A stretch of DNA of 64,000 nucleotides, taken from contig NZ_SSDJ01000081.1 in assembly GCF_004794465.1 (NCBI RefSeq), positions 1 through 64,000 on the forward strand, in the 5' to 3' direction. Position 1 is the first letter of the stretch; each line of letters starts with the position of its first letter. The position numbers and the translations under genes are program-made. Below the pieces are notes generated by a model. The model was not told the origin of the DNA, did no database searches, and was given only the letters and a program-made list of their open reading frames with translations. Source of the stretch: Microbacterium sp. K24. GTDB taxonomy: Bacteria > Actinomycetota > Actinomycetes > Actinomycetales > Microbacteriaceae. This document shows, in pieces, positions 1 to 8,052 of this stretch.

Positions 1-1
1 C

Positions 2-193
2 CGCGCGCTCGCCGCGGAGGGCATCCAGCGCGGGCACATGACCCTGCACGCCCGCACCATCGCCGCGAGCGCCGGCGCCGAGGTCGGTGAGATCGGCGCG
101 GTCGCCGCGCGCATCGTCGCGGAGCGCCGCATCCGCGTGGAGTACGCGAAGGAAGTGCTCGCCGAGCTGCGGGCCGGCGGAGCGGGCGCATGA
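2..193 (+). CDS. HMG-CoA reductase, class II (C-terminal fragment)
   Basis: Only the last 63 codons are inside the window; the gene begins upstream. The fragment contains GIQRGHMTLHARTIA followed by a helical tail ending in KEVLAELRAGGAGA, which matches the C-terminus of class II (bacterial, often degradative) hydroxymethylglutaryl-CoA reductases. The His in RGHMTLHAR corresponds to the family's catalytic histidine region. Class II enzymes in mevalonate-using bacteria oxidise mevalonate plus CoA to HMG-CoA with NAD(P)+. The stop overlaps the start of the HMG-CoA lyase gene (ATGA), so the two are translationally coupled, and this supports a catabolic direction. The family call rests on a short fragment. 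Confidence 0.75.
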   Translation, partial: RALAAEGIQRGHMTLHARTIAASAGAEVGEIGAVAARIVAERRIRVEYAKEVLAELRAGGAGA

Positions 194-1197
194 GCTCTCC
201 CGCACCCCGGGTGATCCGCCAGGACGGTCTGCCGACGCGGGTGACCGTGTTCGAGGTGGGCCCGCGCGACGGCCTGCAGGCCGAGACCGACATCATCCCC
301 GCCGACATCAAGGCGCAGCTCTGCCGCCGGCTGTACGCCGCGGGCAGCCGCGACGTCGAGGTGACGAGCTTCGTGCCCCCGAACTGGATCCCGCAGCTCG
401 CCGACGCCGAGGAGGTCGTCGCCGGCCTCGAGGTACCGGAGGGCGCCCGCGCCGTGGGACTCGTGCCGAACCTCCGCGGCCTGCAGCGCGCGATCGATGC
501 CGGCATCCGCGAGGTGTCGGTCGTCGTCAGCGCCACCGAGTCGTTCGCGCAGGCGAATCTCAACACCACGCGGGCGGGGGCGATCGACCGCGCCGTCGAG
601 GTCATCGCCGCAGCCACCGCGCAGGGCATCCCGGTGCGCGGCTACGTCTCGATGGCGTTCGGCGACCCGTGGGAAGGTGCCGTCGACGCGGATGCCGTGA
701 TCGAGGCGGCTTCCGCCCTCCACCAGGCCGGCAGCCGCACCATCGCCCTCAGCGACACGATCGGCGTCGCGACGCCGGGGCACACCGTGGGGATCATCGA
801 GGAGACCCTCGCCGTCGGCATCCCGGTCTCGGACATCGCCCTGCACCTGCACGACACCTACGGACAGTCGCTCGCGAACGTGCACGCCGCGCTGCAGCTG
901 GGCGTCGCCGAGTTCGACGCGTCGGTCGGCGGACTCGGCCGCTGCCCGTACGCGAAGGGTGCGACCGGTAACCTCGCCACAGAGGACCTCGTGTGGATGC
1001 TGCACGGACTCGGCATCGAGACCGGACTCGATCTCGGCGCCCTGGCCGCGACCACGCTCTGGCTCTCGCGCATCCGCAATGTGCGTCCCGCATCGAACGT
1101 CGCCCGCGCCTTCGCCGCCGCCGGGATCGACAGCATCGGCACCGACGCCGCCGAATCCGTCGCCCCTCAACCCGCCCAGGAGGTCACGCCCGCATGA
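190..1197 (+). CDS. Hydroxymethylglutaryl-CoA lyase
   Basis: The 335-residue protein cleaves HMG-CoA to acetyl-CoA and acetoacetate, in the cytoplasm. It is a DRE-TIM barrel enzyme: EVGPRDGLQ lies at residues 22-30 with Arg26 and the metal ligand Asp27, TSFVPPNWIPQLAD near 59-72, the HLHD metal-binding pair His219/His221, and the GLG-CPYAKGATGN-ATED signature around Cys252 and Asn261. Position 251 is Arg where most relatives have Gly. Length is slightly above the usual 300, with about 15 extra N-terminal residues. The ATG start overlaps the reductase stop. Next to a class II HMG-CoA reductase it points to mevalonate, HMG or methylglutaconate breakdown. Other acyl-CoA lyase substrates (for example citramalyl-CoA-like) cannot be excluded. 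Confidence 0.9.
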   Translation: MSSPAPRVIRQDGLPTRVTVFEVGPRDGLQAETDIIPADIKAQLCRRLYAAGSRDVEVTSFVPPNWIPQLADAEEVVAGLEVPEGARAVGLVPNLRGLQRAIDAGIREVSVVVSATESFAQANLNTTRAGAIDRAVEVIAAATAQGIPVRGYVSMAFGDPWEGAVDADAVIEAASALHQAGSRTIALSDTIGVATPGHTVGIIEETLAVGIPVSDIALHLHDTYGQSLANVHAALQLGVAEFDASVGGLGRCPYAKGATGNLATEDLVWMLHGLGIETGLDLGALAATTLWLSRIRNVRPASNVARAFAAAGIDSIGTDAAESVAPQPAQEVTPA

Positions 1198-2423
1198 TCG
1201 ACACCACGCTCCCCGCTCCCGGCGCGCTCGCCGGGGTCACCGTGATCGATCTGTCGCGCGTGCTCGCCGGACCCTACGCCGCGCAGATGCTCGCCGACCT
1301 CGGAGCCACCGTGATCAAGGTCGAGAACCCGCGGGATCCGGACGTGTCGCGCGGTTTCCCGCCGTATCTGACCGACGGCGACGAGGAGTTCAGCGCCTAC
1401 TACGCCCAGTACAACCGAGGAAAGCTCGGGATGGGCCTCGACCTCGCCACCCCCGAGGGCAAGGAGGTGCTGAAAGACCTGGTCCGGAACGCCGACGTGC
1501 TGGTCGAGAACTTCCGCCCCGGCACGATGGAGAAGCTCGGCGTCGGCTACGAGGTGCTCCGCGAGGTCAACCCGCGCCTCGTCTACACCGCCATCTCGGG
1601 CTACGGCCGCACCGGGTCGCGCAGCAAGCGGCCCGCGTTCGACAACACCGCGCAGGCGGCGGGCGGCATCTGGTCGATGAACGGCTACGCCGAGCATCCG
1701 CCGGTCCGCGTCGGCGTCACGATCGGCGACCTCTCGGCCACGCTGTTCGCGGTCGTCGGCACGCTCGCCGCCCTCCGGCACGCCGAGGCGACGGGCGAGG
1801 GCCAGGTGGTCGACGTCGCGCAGGTCGACAGCATCGTCGCGCTGACCGAGACCGCCGTCGTCGACTACACGGTCAACGGCACGGTGGCGACGCCGCAGGG
1901 CAACGCGCACGCCTGGGTGCGTCCGTACGAGCTGTTCGACTGCGCTGACGGGCAGGTGTTCTTCGGGGCGTACACCGACAAGCTCTGGAACGCGAGCTGC
2001 GACCTGTTCGGCACGCCCGAGCACAAGGGCGACCCCGAGATCGACACCATGCGCAAGCGGTTCGAGGAGGACGTGTACGAGCGCCGGGTCAAGCCGATCG
2101 TGGCGGGCTGGCTCGCGTCGCGCACCAAGAAGGAGCTCGAGGATCTCGCCGGCGACGTCGTGCCGCTCACCGCGGTGAAGACGATCGGCGAGGTGGTCGA
2201 AGACCCGGGAACCGCCGAGCGCGACATGATCGTCGAGGCCGACTACGGCGACCTGGGCGTGCTGCGCATGTTCGGGCAGCCGATCAAGCTGTCGGCGACG
2301 CCCGCGACCCCGGCCCGCACGGCCAACCGCTTCGCCGAGCACGCCGATCAGGTGCTCGCGCAGTTCGCCGGCTACGACGCCGCCCGCATCGCCGAGCTGC
2401 GTGCCGCGGGGGCACTCCCGTGA
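1194..2423 (+). CDS. Class III (CaiB/BaiF) CoA-transferase
   Basis: The 409-residue protein should move CoA from an acyl-CoA donor to a carboxylic acid. It has the family opening GVTVIDLSRVLAGPYAAQMLADLGA, the VENFRPGTMEKLG block near 104-115, and the presumed catalytic Asp150 in RPAFDNTAQA. The ATG at 1194 overlaps the lyase stop and follows a good ribosome site (aggaggt at 1179-1185); an open frame extends further upstream but has no comparable start. Beside HMG-CoA reductase and lyase it may activate mevalonate, HMG or a methylglutaconate-type acid. It is clearly paralogous to the gene at 21404, sharing YAQYNR-KLG, WSMNG and TDK-W blocks and a similar C-terminal region. Confidence 0.88.
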   Translation: MIDTTLPAPGALAGVTVIDLSRVLAGPYAAQMLADLGATVIKVENPRDPDVSRGFPPYLTDGDEEFSAYYAQYNRGKLGMGLDLATPEGKEVLKDLVRNADVLVENFRPGTMEKLGVGYEVLREVNPRLVYTAISGYGRTGSRSKRPAFDNTAQAAGGIWSMNGYAEHPPVRVGVTIGDLSATLFAVVGTLAALRHAEATGEGQVVDVAQVDSIVALTETAVVDYTVNGTVATPQGNAHAWVRPYELFDCADGQVFFGAYTDKLWNASCDLFGTPEHKGDPEIDTMRKRFEEDVYERRVKPIVAGWLASRTKKELEDLAGDVVPLTAVKTIGEVVEDPGTAERDMIVEADYGDLGVLRMFGQPIKLSATPATPARTANRFAEHADQVLAQFAGYDAARIAELRAAGALP

Positions 2424-3247
2424 GCGAGCTGCGCACCGAGCGGATCGCGGCATCCACCGTCGAGGCGTACCGCGGCACCTTCGCGGCCGACGACCGGGCG
2501 CGCACCGACGGCGACGTGCTGCCGGCCGGCTGGGAGGGCGTGTTCTTCCCGTTCGACGCGGTGCTCGCCGACCTCCGTCCCGACGGGACTCCCGCCCGCG
2601 ACGGCATCATCCCCGAGATCGATCTGCCGCGGCGGATGTACGCCGGTGAGACGACGGAGTTCCTGCGCCCGCTCCACGTGGGCGACGAGGTGACGCGAAC
2701 GACGTCACTCGGGAGCGTCGTGGAGAAGAACGGCTCCCGCGGGCGCCTGGTCTTCGTCGATGTCGAGCGCGAGTACGCGACCGGCGGCGAGCCCGCGGTG
2801 CGGAGCGTGTGGCACGACGTCTTCCTGGAGGCGGCCGATCCGGATGCTCCGGCGCGCGCACCCCGGCCCGATCCGGCCGTCGTCGCCGAGGCCGACTGGC
2901 AAGAGGAGCTCACCCTCGACGCCCGGCAGCTGTTCCGGTTCTCGGCGCTGACCTTCAACACGCACCTCATCCACTACGACCGTGCCTGGGCGCGCGAGGT
3001 GGAGGGGCTGCCCGACCTTCTCGTGCACGGCCCGCTCACCCGCATCCTGCTGATGGATGCCGCGCGGCGGAACGCCCCGGACCGCGTGCCCGCGCGCCTC
3101 GACGTGCGGGCGACCGCCCCGGTGCTCGTCGACCGGCCTCTGCGGATCGTGGGTCGCACGGCCGGCGAGACGACGCGGGTGACCGCCGTCGATCCGGATG
3201 ACGTCGTGCTCGCGACCGCCGACATCGACTGGCAGAGGACCTCATGA
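2420..3247 (+). CDS. HTD2/mesaconyl-C4-CoA hydratase-like hotdog hydratase
   Basis: The 275-residue protein resembles fungal-type HTD2 dehydratases and bacterial mesaconyl-C4-CoA hydratase: an N-terminal half-hotdog, then a MaoC-like half with FSALTFNTHLIHYD at 174-187 and DLLVHGPL at 199-206. In this family the Asn/His of the hotdog helix activate water for addition to an enoyl-CoA. The GTG start overlaps the CoA-transferase stop (GTGA). Coupled to a CoA-transferase and an HMG-CoA lyase, a natural reading is hydration of a methylglutaconyl-, anhydromevalonyl- or mesaconyl-type CoA ester. Family assignment is solid; the exact substrate is inference. Confidence 0.8.
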   Translation: MSELRTERIAASTVEAYRGTFAADDRARTDGDVLPAGWEGVFFPFDAVLADLRPDGTPARDGIIPEIDLPRRMYAGETTEFLRPLHVGDEVTRTTSLGSVVEKNGSRGRLVFVDVEREYATGGEPAVRSVWHDVFLEAADPDAPARAPRPDPAVVAEADWQEELTLDARQLFRFSALTFNTHLIHYDRAWAREVEGLPDLLVHGPLTRILLMDAARRNAPDRVPARLDVRATAPVLVDRPLRIVGRTAGETTRVTAVDPDDVVLATADIDWQRTS

Positions 3248-3882
3248 GGCACACCCCCGACTACGCGCTCGACGACGTCGAGGCGGTCCGTGCCCTCGTG
3301 CGCGACAACCCGTGGGCGACGATCGTGACCCATGTGCCCGGCGAAGGCCTCGTGGCCTCGCACTATCCGATGCTGCTCGAGGAGGATGCCGACGGCATCG
3401 CGCTCGTGAGTCATGTCGGTCGGCCCGACGAGCGGATGCACCGGCTCGGCGAGCACGAGGTGATGGTGATCGTCTACGGACCGCAGGGCTACGTCTCGCC
3501 GGGCTGGTACGACGTGTCGCCGGCCGTGCCGACCTGGGACTTCGCGGTCGCGCACCTGCACGGCACCCCCGAGATCCTCTCCGACGAGGAGAACCTGCAG
3601 GTGCTGGACCGCCTCGTCGCGTGGTTCGAGAGCCCGCTGCCCGAGCCGTTCCTGATGCACCGCACGCTCGAGAACACCGCGTACGCCGAGCGGATCGTGC
3701 ACGGCACGGTCGGCTTCCGCCTGCGCGTCGAGCGGTTCGAGGCGAAGGACAAGATGAGCCAGGACAAGCCGGCCGAGGTGATCGCCAAGATCGTCGACGC
3801 TCTGCGGCGCCCCGGCCCCTACGAGAACCCGAAGCTCGCCGATCGCATCGCGAGCACCAATGGACAGGAGGTGACGGCATGA
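3244..3882 (+). CDS. PaiB-family FMN-binding protein
   Basis: The 212-residue protein matches the PaiB/FMN-binding split-barrel family: NPWATIVTHVPGEGLVASH near 21-39, a GPQGYVSPGWYDV block near 79-91, VPTWDFAVAHLHGTPE near 96-111, and the C-terminal KMSQDKP. In Bacillus PaiB was described as a negative regulator, but many homologues are flavin-binding proteins of unknown role. There is no helix-turn-helix. It sits inside the operon with four-base overlaps on both sides, so an enzymatic or flavin-delivery role is as likely as regulation. Confidence 0.8.
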   Translation: MRHTPDYALDDVEAVRALVRDNPWATIVTHVPGEGLVASHYPMLLEEDADGIALVSHVGRPDERMHRLGEHEVMVIVYGPQGYVSPGWYDVSPAVPTWDFAVAHLHGTPEILSDEENLQVLDRLVAWFESPLPEPFLMHRTLENTAYAERIVHGTVGFRLRVERFEAKDKMSQDKPAEVIAKIVDALRRPGPYENPKLADRIASTNGQEVTA

Positions 3883-4907
3883 CCGCATTCGTGGGAGTCG
3901 CCGACATGGTGGAGTGGATCTCGCGTCGCGGCGCGGAGACGATCATGACCGAGATGGCCGACACGATCGAGGAGGACTTCCGCCGCTGGGAGTCGTTCGA
4001 CAAGAGCGAGCGCGTCGCGAACCACACACCGTTCGGCGTGATCGAGCTGATGCCGATCAGCGACCCCGACATCTACGCGTTCAAGTACGTCAACGGTCAC
4101 CCGTTCAACCCGGGCCGCGGCTATCAGACGGTGACGGCGTTCGGCGTGCTCGCCGACGTGCACAACGGCTACCCGGTGTTCCTCGCCGAGATGACGCTGC
4201 TCACGGCGCTGCGCACCGCGGCGACCTCGGCCATGGTCGCCCGCAGGCTCGCCCGACCGGACTCCACCACGATGGCGATGATCGGTGCCGGCAGCCAGGC
4301 CGAGTTCCAGGCGCTGGCCTTCCGCGGCGTGCTCGGCATCTCACGGCTGCGCATCTACGACGTCGACCCGGCGGCATCCGAGAAGTTCGTCCGCAACCTC
4401 GGCTCGCGCGGCTTCGACATCACGGTCTGCGGGTCTGCGGCCGAGGCGGCATCCGGTGCCGACATCGTCACGACCTGCACGGCCGACAAGGCGGTGGCGC
4501 AGGTGCTGAAGGATGCCGACGTCACGCCCGGCATGCACGTCAACACGATCGGCGGCGACTGCCCGGGCAAGACCGAGCTCGACCCGCGCATCCTCGCGCG
4601 CGGTCCGGTGTTCGTCGAATACACGCCGCAGACCCGTGTCGAGGGCGAGATCCAGAACGTGGCCCCCGACTTCCCGGTGACCGAGTTCTGGCAGGTGCTC
4701 GCCGGACTCGCGCCCGGGCGCACCTCGACCGATCAGGTGACGATCTTCGACTCGGTCGGCTTCGCCATCGAGGACTTCTCGGCCCTGCGGCACCTCCGGG
4801 CGGACCTCGCCGGCAGCGGGCTCGACACCGAGATCGACCTCGTCGCGGCGCCCGAGGACCCGAAGGACCTGTTCGGGTTCGCCCACGCGCCCGTCCCCGC
4901 ACTCTGA
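3879..4907 (+). CDS. Ornithine cyclodeaminase / mu-crystallin family protein
   Basis: The 342-residue protein has the family layout: a substrate-binding segment with GYQTVTAFGVL and FLAEMTLLTALRTAATSAM, a Rossmann NAD-binding loop MIGAGSQAEFQ near 130, and NTIGGDCPGKTEL near 226-238, whose Asp is the proton-shuttling residue in ornithine cyclodeaminase. The family includes ornithine cyclodeaminase (ornithine to proline plus ammonia), alanine dehydrogenases and imine reductases. The ATG overlaps the previous stop; an in-frame extension upstream is antisense-like Arg-rich sequence and was rejected. In this operon it could deaminate an amino acid released by the neighbouring amidohydrolases. Confidence 0.85.
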   Translation: MTAFVGVADMVEWISRRGAETIMTEMADTIEEDFRRWESFDKSERVANHTPFGVIELMPISDPDIYAFKYVNGHPFNPGRGYQTVTAFGVLADVHNGYPVFLAEMTLLTALRTAATSAMVARRLARPDSTTMAMIGAGSQAEFQALAFRGVLGISRLRIYDVDPAASEKFVRNLGSRGFDITVCGSAAEAASGADIVTTCTADKAVAQVLKDADVTPGMHVNTIGGDCPGKTELDPRILARGPVFVEYTPQTRVEGEIQNVAPDFPVTEFWQVLAGLAPGRTSTDQVTIFDSVGFAIEDFSALRHLRADLAGSGLDTEIDLVAAPEDPKDLFGFAHAPVPAL

Positions 4908-4931
4908 GACGCGCTTCCTGATCGGAGCATC

Positions 4932-6401
4932 ATGACCGAGACCGTGACCCTGACCGGAGCGCGCCCGTTCGACGGCGGCGAGCCCGTCGATCTGGTTCTG
5001 CGCGACGGCGTCATCGCGTCGATCGCCCCGGCGGGTGCTGTCGCGCCCGAAGGTGAGGTCGTCGCCGTCGACGGGCGCTGGGTGGGGCCGGGGTTCTGGG
5101 ACGCGCACGTGCATTTCACGCAGCACGTCATCCGCCGTCGCCGGGTCGACCTGACCGAGACGCGCAGCGCCGCCGACGTGCTCGACATCGTGCGCCGAGC
5201 GCGGGCGGCGAACGCGCCGCTGAGCGACGGGATGCTGATGGGCTACGGGTTCCGCGACGGGCTCTGGCCGGTGCCTGCCTCGCTGGACGCCCTCGACGCG
5301 GTGGTGTCCGATGTGCCGGTCGTGCTGGTGAGCGGCGACCTGCACTGCGGGTGGATGAACCGCGCGGCCGCGCGTCGTTTCGGTCTCGCGCTCGATGAGA
5401 CCGGGCTGCTGCGCGAGGGGCCGTGGATCCAGCTGCTGCACTCGTTCGACGAGGCATCCGCACTCCCGACCGATGCGTACCACGAGGCGGCCGATGCCGC
5501 GGCGGCACGGGGTGTCGTCGGCATCGTCGAGTACGAGAACACAGACAACGTGACGGAGTGGGCGGAGCGGACCGCCGGAGGGCTGACGAGTCTACGTGCG
5601 GACATCTCGGTGTGGCCGGATCGGCTGGAGTCGGTCATCGCCTCCGGTCGTCGCACCGGTGACGTGGTCGACGAGCAGGGGCTCATCACCTTCGGCCGTC
5701 TCAAGGTCGTGGTCGACGGGTCGCTGAACACCCGTACCGCGTGGTGCTGGGACCCGTATCCGGGCATGGATGCGGAGCACCCGCACGCGTGCGGCATGGA
5801 GAGCGTGCCGATCCCGGAACTGCGGCGCCTGCTGGAGAGCGCGCGCGGTGCCGGGATAGAGGCCGCCGTCCACGCGATCGGCGACCGTGCGAACACCGAG
5901 GTGCTCGACACGTTCGAGGCGCTCGGGATGAAGGGCGTCATCGAGCACGCGCAGCTCGTGCGCGACGAGGACTTCGCGCGCTTCGCCGCACTGGGGCTGA
6001 TCGCGAGCGTGCAGCCCGAGCATGCGATGGACGACCGCGATGTCGCCGATCGGCACTGGGCCGGCCGCACCGGTCGTGCCTTCGCGTTCGGATCGCTGCA
6101 CCGCTCGGGTGCGGCGCTGCGCCTCGGGTCGGATGCCCCGGTCGCTCCGCTCGACCCCTGGGTCTCGCTGAGCGCCGCGACCGCCCGCAGCCGCGGAGAC
6201 CGTGAGGCCTGGCATCCGGAGCAGCGTCTGCCGCTGGACGTGGCGCTCGCGGCATCCGTCCGCACCTCGCTGGCCGTCGGGCAGGCGGCCGACCTCGTGC
6301 TCACCGACCGCGACCCGTACGCGAGCGACCGCGATGAACTGCGCACGATGCCCGTCGCAGCCACCCTGCTGGGCGGACGATTCACCTGGCGAACGATCTG
6401 A
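4932..6401 (+). CDS. YtcJ-type metal-dependent amidohydrolase (first copy)
   Basis: The 489-residue protein belongs to the amidohydrolase superfamily, YtcJ/AAH-3 group. The metal-binding HVH is at 59-61 in GPGFWDAHVHF, followed by a conserved VHAIGDRAN loop, IEHAQLV, and the late metal Asp in LGSDAPVAPLDPW. Such enzymes hydrolyse amide or imide bonds in small molecules; substrates are mostly unknown. A GGAG ribosome site precedes the ATG. It is about 24 bases after the cyclodeaminase and 7 bases before a second YtcJ-type gene, so the two may act on related bonds or form a pair. Confidence 0.85.
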   Translation: MTETVTLTGARPFDGGEPVDLVLRDGVIASIAPAGAVAPEGEVVAVDGRWVGPGFWDAHVHFTQHVIRRRRVDLTETRSAADVLDIVRRARAANAPLSDGMLMGYGFRDGLWPVPASLDALDAVVSDVPVVLVSGDLHCGWMNRAAARRFGLALDETGLLREGPWIQLLHSFDEASALPTDAYHEAADAAAARGVVGIVEYENTDNVTEWAERTAGGLTSLRADISVWPDRLESVIASGRRTGDVVDEQGLITFGRLKVVVDGSLNTRTAWCWDPYPGMDAEHPHACGMESVPIPELRRLLESARGAGIEAAVHAIGDRANTEVLDTFEALGMKGVIEHAQLVRDEDFARFAALGLIASVQPEHAMDDRDVADRHWAGRTGRAFAFGSLHRSGAALRLGSDAPVAPLDPWVSLSAATARSRGDREAWHPEQRLPLDVALAASVRTSLAVGQAADLVLTDRDPYASDRDELRTMPVAATLLGGRFTWRTI

Positions 6402-6408
6402 GGACGGC

Positions 6409-7983
6409 ATGACGACCTTCACCAACGGCCGGGTGTTCACCGGCGAGTCAGAGACGGCGTTCGCCTCGGCGTTCCGGATCGCCGACGGGCGCATCGACTG
6501 GGTCGGGGACGCGGCGGAGGTCACCGATCCGGATGCCGTCGACCTGGGCGGACGCACCGTGCTGCCCGGACTCCTCGACAGCCACACGCATCCCGCGCTC
6601 CTGGCAGGGACCGCCGCGGCGGCCGAGTGCTTCCCGCCCGCGGTGATGTCGCCCGACGACCTCGTCGCCGTGCTGGAGCGGCATGCAGCCGGACTCGCCC
6701 CGAGCGCATGGGTGCTCGGCCGCGGATTCGACGACACGAAGTTCCCCGACGGGCGGATGCCGACGGCCGCCGACCTCGATCGCGTGAGCACCGAGCGCCC
6801 GGTGCTGGTGTGGCGCTGCGACGCCCATTCCGCCGTGTGCAACACGAAGGCTCTCGAGGTGGCCGGCATCACCGCCGACACGTCCGACCCGGAAGGAGCC
6901 CGCTTCGAGCGCGGCATCGACGGGAAGCCGAACGGCGTGCTGACCGAGATCGCCGCAGTCGACGCGGTGACTCGCTTCATCCCGGCGCCCACCCGTGATG
7001 ATCAGCTCGCGGCGATCCTCTCGATCGGTGAAGAGCTCGCGTCGCGCGGCATCGTCGCGGTCTGCGACCTGCTGTCGTCGCGCATCGACCAGCCGTTGGC
7101 GACCTTCCGCGCGGCGGTCGAGCGCGGGCTCCGCACCCAGGTCGCGCTGTACCCGGGGTGGGATCCGGCGGCGCCGCTCGACGACCTGTCTCCGGGCGAC
7201 CGCGAGGGCCAGATCCGGGTCGCCGGCGTCAAGGTCGTGCTCGACGGCGCCTACTCGAACCGCACCGCCTGGGTGCACCAGGCCTATCCCGACTCGTGCG
7301 ACCACGGGCTGCGGCTGGTCGACGACGCCGACGTGCTCGCCGCGGGCGACTGGGCGCGGCGCAACGGCGTGCAGCTCGCCGTGCACGCCATGGGCGACCG
7401 GGCGCTCGATCGGGTCGTGGAGCTCTTCGAAGACGCGGAGCCCTGGCTCGACGGCATCCCCTCGGTGCGCATCGAGCACGCCACGATCGTGAGCGACGCG
7501 TACCTCGACAGGCTCACCTCGGCACGCATGTCGTTCGGCATCGCGACGCACACGGTGTTCTTCTTCGCCGAGTACGACGGCTACGAGAAGGCGCTGCGCG
7601 TCGAGCAGGTGCCCGACGCGTACCCGATCGCCCGGCTGTACGCGGGCCTCGGTCCGCTCGCCCTCTCGTCGGATCGGCCGGCGACGGCGTGGAGCGGGGC
7701 CGATGACGTGATGCTGTCGGTCGAAGCCGCCGTGCGCCGCCGCACCTACAACGGCATCGAGTTCGGCGCCGATGCCGCGATCACGGTCGCCCAGGCCCTG
7801 CTGCTCTACACCTCGCGCGCGGCATCGCTCTCGCCGCTGACCGGTGTCGGCACGCTCGCGCCGGGGTACGACGGCAGCTTCGCCGTGCTCGACCGTGACG
7901 TGTTCACGGTGCCCGACGACGAGATCGCCGCCGTGCGGGTCGCCGAGACCTGGGTGCGAGGCGAGCGGGTGTTCGTGCGGTGA
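6409..7983 (+). CDS. YtcJ-type metal-dependent amidohydrolase (second copy)
   Basis: The 524-residue protein has the same fold as its upstream neighbour: HTH metal pair at 59-61 in GLLDSHTHPAL, a long insertion carrying GRGFDDTKFPDGRMPTAADLD, VHAMGDRALD, IEHATIV and a terminal SSDRPATAW in place of the usual SDAPV. It is only distantly similar to the 4932 gene, so the pair looks like old duplication or separate recruitment rather than recent copying. The ATG at 6409 follows aggacgg; longer in-frame extensions overlap the previous gene and are not supported. Substrate unknown. Confidence 0.85.
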   Translation: MTTFTNGRVFTGESETAFASAFRIADGRIDWVGDAAEVTDPDAVDLGGRTVLPGLLDSHTHPALLAGTAAAAECFPPAVMSPDDLVAVLERHAAGLAPSAWVLGRGFDDTKFPDGRMPTAADLDRVSTERPVLVWRCDAHSAVCNTKALEVAGITADTSDPEGARFERGIDGKPNGVLTEIAAVDAVTRFIPAPTRDDQLAAILSIGEELASRGIVAVCDLLSSRIDQPLATFRAAVERGLRTQVALYPGWDPAAPLDDLSPGDREGQIRVAGVKVVLDGAYSNRTAWVHQAYPDSCDHGLRLVDDADVLAAGDWARRNGVQLAVHAMGDRALDRVVELFEDAEPWLDGIPSVRIEHATIVSDAYLDRLTSARMSFGIATHTVFFFAEYDGYEKALRVEQVPDAYPIARLYAGLGPLALSSDRPATAWSGADDVMLSVEAAVRRRTYNGIEFGADAAITVAQALLLYTSRAASLSPLTGVGTLAPGYDGSFAVLDRDVFTVPDDEIAAVRVAETWVRGERVFVR

Positions 7984-8052
7984 CCCTTACAAGCTTCAGA
8001 TGACTTCATTGGTTCTGGATAAAACCGAGATGAACACGCACCGGAGCACCGC